DNA from: Kutzneria buriramensis
GTDB lineage: Bacteria; Actinomycetota; Actinomycetes; Mycobacteriales; Pseudonocardiaceae
DNA length: 64,000 nt
Direction: 5' to 3'
Assembly: GCF_003387475.1 (NCBI RefSeq)
Contig: NZ_QUNO01000005.1
Span: 372,001-436,000 of the forward strand
Every line of letters begins with the position of its first letter. Position 1 is the first letter of the stretch. The translations under genes were made by a program, and so were the position numbers. The notes under the pieces were generated by a model. It did not search any database and was not told where the DNA came from. It was given only the letters and a program-made list of their open reading frames with translations. This document shows, piece by piece, positions 56,000-64,000 of the stretch.

Positions 56000-56704
56000 T
56001 CACCACGGCACCGGGGAACCATCCCAGGACCGGAACTCGCCGGTGGGGCCGTCGTCCGGCAGCAACGCGAGCCGCACGGCGCCGGCGGCGGCCTCCCCAG
56101 GGTCGCCGTCGCTGGCGGCGGCGCGCTCGTTCAGGTCGGTGCGCCGCAGCCCCGGCGCCAAGGCGTTGACCTTGAATCCGTCGTCCGCAAGCGCTTGCGC
56201 GTAGAACACCGTGAGCGCGTTCAACGCCGCCTTGGACGACCGGTACGCCGCGCCCGAACCGCCGTAACGGAAGTGCTCGCCAGAGGTGCTCCAGGTCAGC
56301 GACCCCGTGCCGCTGGAGACGTTGACGATGCGGGGATGGGCGGACCGGCGCAGCGCCGGCAGGAAGGCGTTGGTCACGGCCACCACACCGAACACGTTCG
56401 TCTCGAAGGTGCGACGAAAGCCATCGACGGAGGCGTCCACGGGGTTGTCCCCGTCGACCATGATGCCGGCGTTGTTGACCAGCACATCGAGCGAGTCGAC
56501 CTCACGCGCCGCGGCGGCGATGCCGGCCTCGTCGGTCACGTCCAGGACGAGCAGCCGCGAGCCGGCGATCTCCTCGACCGCGCGCTGACCGCGTTCAGGG
56601 TCCCGCGATCCGATCCAGACAGTCAGGCCGGCGGCGGCCAGCTGCCGCGCGATCTCCTTGCCGATGCCCTTGTTGGCCCCGGTCACCAATGCCGTGGAAG
56701 TCAT
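56000..56704 (-). CDS. Short-chain dehydrogenase/reductase
   Basis: The 234-aa SDR enzyme has cofactor loop TGANKGIGKEIA, NNAGIM, the catalytic Ser in NVSSGTGSL and YxxSK in YRSSKAALN. The loop GSRDPERGQ suggests NADP(H) preference. It is divergent from an XRE-type regulator across 51 bases, which likely controls it. The substrate is unknown. Confidence 0.9.
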   Translation of the reverse strand: MTSTALVTGANKGIGKEIARQLAAAGLTVWIGSRDPERGQRAVEEIAGSRLLVLDVTDEAGIAAAAREVDSLDVLVNNAGIMVDGDNPVDASVDGFRRTFETNVFGVVAVTNAFLPALRRSAHPRIVNVSSGTGSLTWSTSGEHFRYGGSGAAYRSSKAALNALTVFYAQALADDGFKVNALAPGLRRTDLNERAAASDGDPGEAAAGAVRLALLPDDGPTGEFRSWDGSPVPW

Positions 56705-56755
56705 GGCCACCACGATGCCCGGCCCCATCCCGGCCAACCAGGCACAATCGATCCC

Positions 56756-57538
56756 ATGCCGAGGGAAGAGCTGGCGCGGTTCCTGCGCGACCGCCGCCGC
56801 GGCCTGCGGCCGGCCGATGTCGGCCTGCCCGCTGCCGGCCGTCGCCGCACGCCGGGCCTGCGCCGCGAGGAAGTCGCCGGCCTGGCCACGATGTCCGTCG
56901 ACTACTACGCACGGTTGGAGCAGGCCCGAGGGCCGCGGCCGTCTCCGCGCATCCTCGACTCGATCGCCGACGCGCTGCGCCTGGCCGAGGCCGAGCGCCG
57001 CCACCTGTTCCGCCTCGCCGGCACGAACCTCTCGCCCCCGCCGGGGCCGACCCGCCACGTTCGCCCGTACGTGGCGGAGCTGTTGCGCCGCCTGCCCGAG
57101 GCCGGCGCGGTCGTCACCGATGCGACGTACGAGATCATCGCCTGGAATCCGCTGGCCGAGGCGCTGCTCGGGGACCTGCGCCGCGAGCCGAACCTGGCCC
57201 GCCGCCGCTTCCTGAGCACAGCAACCCAAAGCAGCGGCGCCGAGGAGTTCGGCGAGATCGCCGTCGCCCGCCTGCGCAGCGCCGCCGCCCGCTACCCCCG
57301 CGACGAACGCCTGGGCCGCCTGATCGCCGATCTCCGTGGCAGCGACGAGTTCGTGCATATCTGGGACACCAACCCGGTGCGCACTCCCGGCCACCGCCGC
57401 AAGACGCTGGAGCACCCGGAGCTCGGCCCGTTGCGGGTGAACTGCGACGTGCTCGCCGTGCCGGACGACGACCAGCAGGTCGTGTTCATCACCGCCGACC
57501 CGGGGCCGCCCACGGCCCGGCTGTTCCGCCGACTATGA
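56756..57538 (+). CDS. XRE-type regulator with MmyB-like ligand domain
   Basis: The protein has 260 aa. The N-terminal helix-turn-helix reads TPGLRREEVAGLATMSVDYYARLEQARGPRPS (shown in the known family pattern). Residues 95-255 form the PAS-like MmyB ligand domain (VVTDATYEIIAWNPLAEALLGD). Members usually control a divergent oxidoreductase gene, as here. The start ATG at 56756 has no strong ribosome site. Confidence 0.85.
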   Translation: MPREELARFLRDRRRGLRPADVGLPAAGRRRTPGLRREEVAGLATMSVDYYARLEQARGPRPSPRILDSIADALRLAEAERRHLFRLAGTNLSPPPGPTRHVRPYVAELLRRLPEAGAVVTDATYEIIAWNPLAEALLGDLRREPNLARRRFLSTATQSSGAEEFGEIAVARLRSAAARYPRDERLGRLIADLRGSDEFVHIWDTNPVRTPGHRRKTLEHPELGPLRVNCDVLAVPDDDQQVVFITADPGPPTARLFRRL

Positions 57539-57609
57539 CAACGATGTCGGTGGCCGGATTTCCTGTCTTGCTTGTCGTCTTGACACAGTCACACCCCTGA
57601 AGCAGGGTC

Positions 57610-57625
57610 TTGGCAACGTTGTCAA
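57610..57625. promoter_or_regulatory. LacI-type operator-like palindrome before the GH2 gene
   Basis: TTGGCAACGTTGTCAA is a 16-base dyad with one mismatch pair and a central ACGT, close to sites bound by LacI-family sugar regulators in actinomycetes. A TTGACA -35 lies at 57580-57585, so the site is near the expected start point. It suggests sugar-inducible control; no LacI gene is in the window. Confidence 0.5.
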
Positions 57626-57651
57626 CGCCGCGACGGATCCGGGAGCAGGGC

Positions 57652-60600
57652 ATGACGCAGGTCGAAGCAGACGGGGTGTCGAGGAGAGGCTTCCTCTCCA
57701 CCGGGGTCACCCTTCTCGCCGGATTCGGGTTAGCCACGGCGCTGCCCGACGCGATGGTGTCGGCCGCGGCCGACACGTCGTCGGCAACCGACGCCACCCC
57801 CTCCGACCTGGCGTTGTTCCGTCCGGTCACCGTCTCGTCCACGGACTACGCGGCCACCCCGGGCTCCTTCGCGGTGGACGGCGTGGCCCAGGTCGGCCTG
57901 CGCGGCTCGGGCTGGCGCGCGGCCCAGGGCGATCCGCAGTGGATGGTCGTCGACCTCCAGGGGCAGTGCCAGGTCGGCAAGATCGTGCTGACCTTCGACG
58001 CCAGGCCCGGCGACCCCGCGTTCGACTTCTCCAAGTCCCGCAACCAGACCACCGGCCTGGAGATCCTCACCAGCTACTCCACCTCGTACGCGCTGGACGT
58101 GTCCACCGACGGCGAGGTGTGGACGACCGTCTACAGCACCACCGCCGGCACCGGCGCGGTGAGCACCGTGCCGCTGGCCAAGCCGGCGGCGGCCCGCTGG
58201 GTGCGGTTCACCTCGTTCGGCCGCTCCACGAGCAACCCGTTGGGCCTCAACGGTTTCCAGGTGTACGGCACGGCCACGGGCGGCCGGCCGCAGGTGACCG
58301 GCTGGACGAACTGGCCGGCGCGGCACCGCACCCCGCCGGCACTCACCGTGGCCGGCGACGGCACCGTGCCGATCGAGTCCGGCTGGGTGCTCACGATGGA
58401 CGACTTCGCGCCCAGCCAGGACGGGGCCGCGCTGTCGGGCCCGTCCGTGAACACCGACAGCTGGGTGCCGGCCACCGTGCCGGGCACGGTGCTGGCCTCG
58501 CTGGTCGAGCAGGGCCACTTCCCGGACCCGGTGTCCGGCATGAACAACATGGTCATCCCGGAGGCGCTGAGCCGGCACGCCTGGTGGTACCGCAGGACGT
58601 TCTCGGTGCCGTCCGGAGTGGACACGAGCGCCGGCCGGTTCGTCTGGCTGGAGTTCGACGGCGTCAACAACCAGGCCGACGTGTGGCTGAACGGCAAGTC
58701 GGTGGGCACGCTGTCGCACCCGTTCGGCCGGGCCGCCTTCGACGTCACCAATGCCCTGCGCAAGAGCGGCGACCAGGCGCTGGCGGTGAAGATCTCGCCG
58801 ATCCCGTTCCCGGGCAGCCCCGGCGACAAGGGCCCGGCCGGCCAGTCCTTCGTGGACGCCGGCGGCGGCATCTTCGCCAACTCCCCCACGCTGGTTGCGG
58901 CGTCGGGCTGGGACTGGATGCCGGCGGTCCGGGACCGGGTCTCCGGCATCTGGGACCACGTGCGGCTGCGCTCGACCGGCGCGGCGGTCCTCGGCGACGC
59001 GCGGATCGACACCGTGCTGCCGAAGTCGCCCGACCTGAGTTCGGCCGAGCTGACGATCACCGTTCCGGTGCGCAACGCGTCCGGTAGCCCGCAGCAGGTC
59101 ACGGTGACCGCGGCCTTCGACAACGTGAAGGTGAGCAGCACGGTCACCGTCGCGGCGGGCCAGTCGACGGACGTGAAGTTCGACCCGACGGCGTACCCGC
59201 AGCTGAAGCTGACCAACCCGAAGTTGTGGTGGCCCAACGGATACGGCGACCCGAATCTGCACGCGCTCCAGCTGACGGCAACCGTCGGCGGGAGGACCAG
59301 CGACAAGCGGTCGGTGAACTTCGGCATCCGCAAGATCAGCTACGACTACCAGCTGCCGATCACCGTGAAGAACAGCCGGGCCGACCAGACCGTCGACTTC
59401 CCGGTGCAGCAGGCCCGGTACGTGCGGTTGCAGGGCCACAAGCGGGCCACCGGCTACGGCATCTCGCTGTGGACGCTGTCCGTGATCAACAGCGCCGCGC
59501 CGACCACCGACCTGGCGCTGAACAAGACGGCCACATCGTCCTCCGTGGACGATCCCAGCCGGCCGGCGGGCAACGCTGTCGACGGCGACCCCAGCACCCG
59601 ATGGGCCTCGGCGTGGGAGGACGACCAGTACATCCAGGTCGACCTCGGCTCCACGCAGACCTTCGACCGGTTCCAGCTGACCTGGGAGTACGCCTACGCG
59701 GCGACGTTCACCATCCAGGTCTCCAACGACGGCACGACCTGGACCGACGCGAAGGCTGTGGACAACTCGCCGGTGCCGATGACCATCTTCGTCAACGGCG
59801 TCAAGGTGTTCATCCGCGGCGGCAGCTGGGGCTGGGACGAGCTGCTGCGCCGCATGCCGGCGGACAGGACGGACTCGGTCGTCGCGATGCACCGGGACAT
59901 GAACTTCACGCTGATCCGCAACTGGATCGGGTGCAGCTACCGCGAGGAGCTGTTCGCGGCGGCCGACCGCAACGGCATCCTGGTGTGGAACGAGTTCTGG
60001 GACGGCTTCTCCACCGATCCGGCCAACCACGACATCTTCCTGGCCCAGGCCGAGGACACGGTGCTGCGCTTCCGGCACCACCCGTGCATGGTGGTGTTCT
60101 TCGGCTGCAACGAGGGGACGCCGCCGGACTCGATCGACGCGCCGCTGCGGGACATCGTCACCGGCAACACGGACCTGATGTACCAGAGCAACTCGGCCGG
60201 CGGCGTGATCAGCGGCGACGGGCCGTACCACTGGCTGGACCCGAAGCAGTACTTCACCGGCGACGCCACCGGCGGCAAGCACGGCTTCTGGAGCGAGATC
60301 GGCATTCCGACGGTGTCGGTCGTGGAGAGCATGCGCAACCTGGTCGGCTCCGGCGACCCGGGCTGGCCGATCGGCCCGGCCTGGTACCTGCACGACTGGT
60401 CGACGCAGGGCAACCAGCAGCCGCAGAGCTATCAGGCGGCGATCGACGCGCGGCTGGCGCCGTCGAGCGGGTTGGAGGAGTTCTGCCGCAAGGCCCAGTT
60501 CGTCAACTACGAGAGCATGCGCGCCATCTTCGAGGCCTGGAACGCGTTGCTGTGGAACGACGCCCGCGGCGTGCTGCTGTGGATGTCGCACCCGGCCTGG

Positions 60601-61263
60601 CACAGCACCGTGTGGCAGACCTACGACTACGACCTGGACGTCAACGGCAGCTACTACGGGGCGCGCAAGGGCTGCGAGGCGCACCACGTGCAGGCGAGCC
60701 TGGCGACGTGGCAGGTCAGTTCCGTCAACCACACGCCGACGGCGGTGTCCGGGGCGACCGTCACCGCGCAGCTGTACGACCTGAGCGGGTCGACGCTGGG
60801 GGCGGCGCAATCGCAGAAGGTGGACATCGGCGCGTCCTCGGTGACGTCGGCGTTCACGGTGGCGTTCGGCGATTCGCTGCCGGCGCTGCACCTGCTGCGG
60901 CTGCGGATGACCGACAGCAAGGGAAACCTGATGTCGGAGAACACGTACTGGCGCTACCGCGCGGACACCGACATGCGGGCGCTGAACCAGGTGGCGGCGA
61001 CGAGCGTGTCCGTGTCGCTGCGGCAGTCCGGCGACGCCTACAGCGCGGTCGTGCGCAACACCGGGAAAACGGTGGCGGCGATGGTTCGGTTGTCGCTGCG
61101 GGAAAGCAACGGCAAGGACCGCGTGCTGCCCACGCTGTACGGCGACAACTACTTCTGGCTGCTGCCCGGTGAGAGCAGGACGGTCACCGTGTCGCCGCGG
61201 AAGGCCGTGTCGCGCCCGAGGCTGCTGGTGGAGGGCTACAACGTGCCGACCACCCTGTCGTGA
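57652..61263 (+). CDS. Tat-exported GH2-family glycosidase with two F5/8-type carbohydrate-binding domains
   Basis: The protein has 1,203 aa. The Tat leader VSRRGFLSTGVTLLAGFG is cut near residue 40. Residues 50-215 are an F5/8 (CBM32-like) domain, 240-410 a sugar-binding jelly roll (WVPATVPGTVLASL; DGVNNQADVWLNGKSVG) and 440-560 an immunoglobulin-like domain. The catalytic barrel starts near 709; the acid/base is Glu821 in FFGCNEG and the nucleophile is probably Glu882 in FWSEIGIP. A second F5/8 domain (about 565-707) interrupts the chain between FGIRKISYDY and PMTIFVNGVKVFIRGG. The closest known types are exo-beta-glucosaminidases and beta-mannosidases. ATG at 57652 has GGGAGCAGGG upstream. 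Confidence 0.88.
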   Translation: MTQVEADGVSRRGFLSTGVTLLAGFGLATALPDAMVSAAADTSSATDATPSDLALFRPVTVSSTDYAATPGSFAVDGVAQVGLRGSGWRAAQGDPQWMVVDLQGQCQVGKIVLTFDARPGDPAFDFSKSRNQTTGLEILTSYSTSYALDVSTDGEVWTTVYSTTAGTGAVSTVPLAKPAAARWVRFTSFGRSTSNPLGLNGFQVYGTATGGRPQVTGWTNWPARHRTPPALTVAGDGTVPIESGWVLTMDDFAPSQDGAALSGPSVNTDSWVPATVPGTVLASLVEQGHFPDPVSGMNNMVIPEALSRHAWWYRRTFSVPSGVDTSAGRFVWLEFDGVNNQADVWLNGKSVGTLSHPFGRAAFDVTNALRKSGDQALAVKISPIPFPGSPGDKGPAGQSFVDAGGGIFANSPTLVAASGWDWMPAVRDRVSGIWDHVRLRSTGAAVLGDARIDTVLPKSPDLSSAELTITVPVRNASGSPQQVTVTAAFDNVKVSSTVTVAAGQSTDVKFDPTAYPQLKLTNPKLWWPNGYGDPNLHALQLTATVGGRTSDKRSVNFGIRKISYDYQLPITVKNSRADQTVDFPVQQARYVRLQGHKRATGYGISLWTLSVINSAAPTTDLALNKTATSSSVDDPSRPAGNAVDGDPSTRWASAWEDDQYIQVDLGSTQTFDRFQLTWEYAYAATFTIQVSNDGTTWTDAKAVDNSPVPMTIFVNGVKVFIRGGSWGWDELLRRMPADRTDSVVAMHRDMNFTLIRNWIGCSYREELFAAADRNGILVWNEFWDGFSTDPANHDIFLAQAEDTVLRFRHHPCMVVFFGCNEGTPPDSIDAPLRDIVTGNTDLMYQSNSAGGVISGDGPYHWLDPKQYFTGDATGGKHGFWSEIGIPTVSVVESMRNLVGSGDPGWPIGPAWYLHDWSTQGNQQPQSYQAAIDARLAPSSGLEEFCRKAQFVNYESMRAIFEAWNALLWNDARGVLLWMSHPAWHSTVWQTYDYDLDVNGSYYGARKGCEAHHVQASLATWQVSSVNHTPTAVSGATVTAQLYDLSGSTLGAAQSQKVDIGASSVTSAFTVAFGDSLPALHLLRLRMTDSKGNLMSENTYWRYRADTDMRALNQVAATSVSVSLRQSGDAYSAVVRNTGKTVAAMVRLSLRESNGKDRVLPTLYGDNYFWLLPGESRTVTVSPRKAVSRPRLLVEGYNVPTTLS

Positions 61264-61267
61264 GCCG

Positions 61268-61297
61268 GTTGGGGGCAGGCTTTTCCTGCCCCCCAAC
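61268..61297. terminator. Terminator between GH2 and DUF4097 genes
   Basis: GTTGGGGGCAGG pairs with CCTGCCCCCCAAC (one bulged C) around the loop CTTTT. It lies between two convergent genes and can serve both. Confidence 0.75.
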
Positions 61298-61299
61298 GG

Positions 61300-62028
61300 T
61301 CACGCCTTGTCCACCTCGATCGACCCGTTGTCCGTGTTCAGGTCCAGCGAGTACTTGCCGGACGCGTCGTCGTCCACGCCGATCCTGCGGTGCCCGTTGC
61401 TGCTGTTGCCCGACACCCGGTAGGTCGCCGAGGACGGCACCGTCAGCTGGATCCGCCCGTTGGACGTGCGGGCGGTGACATTGTTCGCATCGGCCAGCGT
61501 CAGGTCGATCTCGCCGTTGCTGGTGGTCGCCTGCACGGCGCCGCCGCGCAGGCCGGTCCCCTCGATCGCCCCGTTGCTCGTCTCCGCCTTCACCGTGCCG
61601 GTCACGTCGGCCAGTTCCACGCTGCCGGTGGAGGTCTTCACGTCCACCGCGCCGACGTGGTGCAGCGCGATGTGCCCGGAGGACGTCCCGCCGCCGACGG
61701 CCAGCCCGGCCGGCACCGTGACCACGTAGTCGACGTCGCAGTCGCTGCCGCAGTCGCCGGTCAGGGTCAGCACGCCGCCGGTCACCTGGTAGGCGTCCTG
61801 GTTGGGCCGCTGGTCCCGGTACTTGATCGTCCGCTCCACGGTCACCTTGGTCGCGCCGGTCTGCCCGTTCACCTCGACGCTGCCGGAGTGGCCGTCCAGC
61901 TTGATCGAGGTCACCGACTGGTCGAGCGTCGTGGTGTCGCTCACCGACTGCGCCGGCAGCAGGCTGCACCCGCCCACCGCGCACGCCCCGGCGACAACTA
62001 GTGCGGCACCGATTCCCACCCTGCGCAT
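61300..62028 (-). CDS. DUF4097-type beta-repeat lipoprotein
   Basis: The protein has 242 aa. The leader ends in the lipobox AVGGC at residue 21. The remainder is a right-handed beta-helix-like repeat with TSNGAIEGT, TTSNGEIDLT, RTSNGRIQLT and NTDNGSIEV, the hallmark S-N-G-x-I repeats of the DUF4097 family. It is an envelope protein of unknown role. GGGGAG precedes the ATG. Confidence 0.85.
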   Translation of the reverse strand: MRRVGIGAALVVAGACAVGGCSLLPAQSVSDTTTLDQSVTSIKLDGHSGSVEVNGQTGATKVTVERTIKYRDQRPNQDAYQVTGGVLTLTGDCGSDCDVDYVVTVPAGLAVGGGTSSGHIALHHVGAVDVKTSTGSVELADVTGTVKAETSNGAIEGTGLRGGAVQATTSNGEIDLTLADANNVTARTSNGRIQLTVPSSATYRVSGNSSNGHRRIGVDDDASGKYSLDLNTDNGSIEVDKA

Positions 62029-62100
62029 CTGTCACTCCCCCGCGTCGATTCCGACGCTGACGCACATTAGCGGCGGCAACCCCGGGGTCGCATCGGGGAA

Positions 62101-62631
62101 TCACCCTGAGGTGACCGCGAAGCGGCCGGCGGCCTGGGCGGGCGTGACCCCGTCACGGCGTCCGGGCACGTCGTGCACGGCGGTGGCGCCTTCGGCCCGC
62201 AGCTGCTCGGCCCCGGCGTGGCGGGCCATGACGGTGGCGTAGGCGCGGACGTCGGCGGCGGTGACGTCGGTGCGGCCGCGCCCTTCGTGCTGGTCGAGGA
62301 GGGTGTCGAGGTCCGGGGCGAAACGCAGGATCGTCACCGGGACGTGGAAGCGCCGCGCGATGGCGATGAGGCGGGCGCGGGCCTCCGGGGTGACGTTGGT
62401 GGACTCGGCGACCGCGGTCCGTCCGGCGGCGAGCCGGGCGACGATCCTGCGGTCGCGTTCCGCGAAGATCCGACCGTCGTCGGCGTCGACGAGTTCCACG
62501 CGGATCTCGTCGCTGGAGACCACGGCAGCCGCGTCGAGCCGCCCGCGCGCGATCAGTGCCCGAACGAAGCTGGTCTTGCCGGACGCCGGCGGGCCCACGA
62601 GGACCACGAGACCCGCCGGCACGTGGATCAC
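62101..62631 (-). CDS. Small P-loop kinase, polynucleotide-kinase-like
   Basis: The protein has 176 aa. Walker A is VLVGPPASGKTSF, and SSDEIRVEL follows as in T4 polynucleotide kinase/PNKP-type kinases. AVAESTNVTPEARARLIAIARR gives the substrate-binding region. The GTG start overlaps the aldehyde dehydrogenase stop by one base (TAGTG). It is probably a nucleic-acid or small-molecule kinase. Confidence 0.82.
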   Translation of the reverse strand: MIHVPAGLVVLVGPPASGKTSFVRALIARGRLDAAAVVSSDEIRVELVDADDGRIFAERDRRIVARLAAGRTAVAESTNVTPEARARLIAIARRFHVPVTILRFAPDLDTLLDQHEGRGRTDVTAADVRAYATVMARHAGAEQLRAEGATAVHDVPGRRDGVTPAQAAGRFAVTSG

Positions 62632-64000
62632 TAGTACGGGAAACCGTTCTGCTGGCCGGCGACGGTCACCCAGCGGGTCTCGGTGAACGCCTCCACGCCC
62701 CACCGCCCGCCGAACCGCCCGTAGCCGCTGGACTTCACGCCGCCGAACGGCACCTGCGGCTCGTCGTCGACGGTCTGGTTGTTGACGTGCACGATGCCGG
62801 TGCGCAGCCGCCGCGCGACCGCCAGCCCGCGCCGGGCGTCCTCGGTGATGACGCCGGCGGTCAGGCCGTAGTCGGTGTCGTTGGCGATGGCCAGCGCCTG
62901 CTCGTCGTCGTCCACGGTGGTCACGGTGACCGCCGGCCCGAAGATCTCGTCGTTGAAGATCCGCATCTCCGGGGTGACGTCGGCGAGCACCGTCGCCGGG
63001 TAGCGCGACCCGTCGGCGTCCCCGCCGCCGGCCCGCAGCGACGCGCCGGCGTCGATCGCCTCGGCCACCAGCGCGGACACCCGCTGCGCGGCGGTCGCGC
63101 TGATCAGAGGCCCGATCACCGTGCCGGGATCGGTCGGGTCGCCGTGCGGCAGCGATGCCGCCTTGGCCGCCAGCTTCTCGGTGAACTCGGCGGCGACCGC
63201 CCGGTGCACCAGCACCCGGTCCGCGGACATGCAGATCTGGCCGGCGTTGTGGAAGGAGGCGAACGTCGCCGCGTTCACGGCGTAGTCGACGTCGGCGTCG
63301 TCCAGCACCAGCAGCGCGTTCTTGCCGCCCAGTTCGAGAATCGCGGGCTTGATGTGCTCGGCCGCGGTGGTGCCGATGATCCGTCCGACCTTGGTCGACC
63401 CGGTGAAGTTGACGACCCGGACCCGCTTGTCCGCGATCAGGGTGCGCGCGACCTCGGCCGCGTCGGCGGGCGCGTTCGTCACGACGTTCAGCACGCCCTC
63501 GGGCAGGCCGGCCTCGCGCAGGACGTCGGCGATGAACAGCCCGCACGCGATCGGCGCGTCCTCGCTGGGCTTGAGCACCACGGTGTTGCCGACCGCGAGC
63601 GGCACCGCCAGCGACCGCGTGCCCAGGATGATCGGCGCGTTCCACGGCGCGAACGCCGCCACCACGCCGACCGGCTGCCGTAAGGCGAGCGAGAGCTGGT
63701 TCTCGGTCTCGGTGGACAGCACCTCGCCGAGCGGCTGGCCGATCGAGGACGCGGCGTCGCGCAGGATGCCGGCGGCCAGGCCCACGTTGAAGCCGGCCCA
63801 GCCGGCGACGCCGCCGACCTCCTCGGCCATCAGCGCGGTCGCCTCGGCCGCCTTGGCCTCCATCAGGTCGGCGGCCCTGAGGAAGATCCGCCGCCGGGTC
63901 GCCGGGGAGGTGGCCGCCCAGGCCGGGAACGCCCGCTGGGCGGCGTCGACCGCGCGGGTGACGTCGGCGGCGCCGGCGGCCGCCACCACCGCGTACACCT
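62631..64000 (-). CDS. Aldehyde dehydrogenase, N-terminus beyond the window edge
   Basis: At least 456 aa are visible. Catalytic Cys is in NAGQICMSADR, the general-base Glu is in ILELGGKNALLV, the oxyanion Asn is in FAPWNAPI, NAD-binding residues are in VLKPSEDAP and FTGSTKVG, and the C-terminal block is VPFGGVKSSGYGRFGG. It resembles aromatic aldehyde dehydrogenases (benzaldehyde/vanillin/salicylaldehyde type). It runs off the right end, so the true start is not seen. Its stop is coupled to the kinase start. Confidence 0.9.
   Translation of the reverse strand, partial: VYAVVAAAGAADVTRAVDAAQRAFPAWAATSPATRRRIFLRAADLMEAKAAEATALMAEEVGGVAGWAGFNVGLAAGILRDAASSIGQPLGEVLSTETENQLSLALRQPVGVVAAFAPWNAPIILGTRSLAVPLAVGNTVVLKPSEDAPIACGLFIADVLREAGLPEGVLNVVTNAPADAAEVARTLIADKRVRVVNFTGSTKVGRIIGTTAAEHIKPAILELGGKNALLVLDDADVDYAVNAATFASFHNAGQICMSADRVLVHRAVAAEFTEKLAAKAASLPHGDPTDPGTVIGPLISATAAQRVSALVAEAIDAGASLRAGGGDADGSRYPATVLADVTPEMRIFNDEIFGPAVTVTTVDDDEQALAIANDTDYGLTAGVITEDARRGLAVARRLRTGIVHVNNQTVDDEPQVPFGGVKSSGYGRFGGRWGVEAFTETRWVTVAGQQNGFPY

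Noticed and set aside
57730-61296. A 1,188-codon minus-strand frame opposite the GH2 gene
   Set aside because: It has biased Arg/Val/His composition and no motifs; the plus strand has the Tat leader and GH2 catalytic residues.
1-64000. tRNA, rRNA, riboswitch and CRISPR features
   Set aside because: None could be recognised by eye. Weak cloverleaf-like folds in GC-rich gaps did not have a T-loop sequence, and a covariance search would be needed to exclude small RNAs.

Overview
The window is very GC-rich, densely coded, with frequent GTG starts and many apparently leaderless genes. An NRPS cluster, ESX-type (EspC/YbaB) proteins, an actinobacterial-type uptake hydrogenase subunit, a CsoR copper regulon and SARP/LuxR regulators together point to an actinomycete; a Pseudonocardiaceae-like genus is my inference from gene content, not a measurement.

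Region 1 (1-25,040) is a non-ribosomal peptide cluster, and its left part probably continues outside the window. A minus-strand operon (18,647 to 4,317) encodes a SyrP-like beta-hydroxylase, an SbnA-like diaminopropionate enzyme, a 3,845-residue NRPS (C-A-T-E / C-A-T / C-A-T-TE) and an ABC-2 permease. A second unit encodes an MbtH protein, the partner ABC ATPase and an ArsR-like regulator. Further right lie a LysR regulator, a stand-alone adenylation protein with an Asp-like pocket and a MacB/FtsX-type exporter. An AsnO/VioC-like oxygenase and a membrane protein lie at the left. My reading of the pockets gives D-(Dap or Dab), an uncertain possibly aromatic residue, then Asn, with hydroxylated Asn and/or Asp. 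Two near-identical triple 11-bp repeats sit in front of the two biosynthetic units, and a shared long palindrome sits in front of the oxygenase and the exporter.

Region 2 (25,040-35,890) is accessory. It holds a secreted NlpC/P60-like protein with a lectin-like propeller, a large SARP/NB-ARC/TPR regulator with an apparent frameshift, an N-terminally truncated LuxR regulator that abuts a second truncated gene, and ESX-like cargo genes. A duplicated 55-codon tail of one cargo gene lies beside the NRPS cluster.

Region 3 (35,890-43,000) holds two membrane proteins, a flavoprotein reductase, a histidine-kinase remnant, a hydrogenase small subunit without its large subunit, and RsbW/MEDS-type anti-sigma-like regulators.

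Region 4 (43,130-47,220) is a copper regulon: csoR, a CopZ-like chaperone, a CopA ATPase, and, convergent to them, a copper-associated lipoprotein and a small membrane protein, with a CsoR-like box at each end.

Region 5 (47,246-64,000) is mixed metabolism: flavin and molybdenum oxidoreductases, a cupin-methyltransferase fusion with an amidohydrolase, a TMADH-like demethylase, a Tat-exported GH2 enzyme with an inserted carbohydrate-binding domain, a DUF4097 lipoprotein, a small kinase and a partial aldehyde dehydrogenase. Three genes each carry one single-base indel in or beside a G or C run, which could be sequence error or real decay. No rRNA, tRNA, IS element or CRISPR array was seen.
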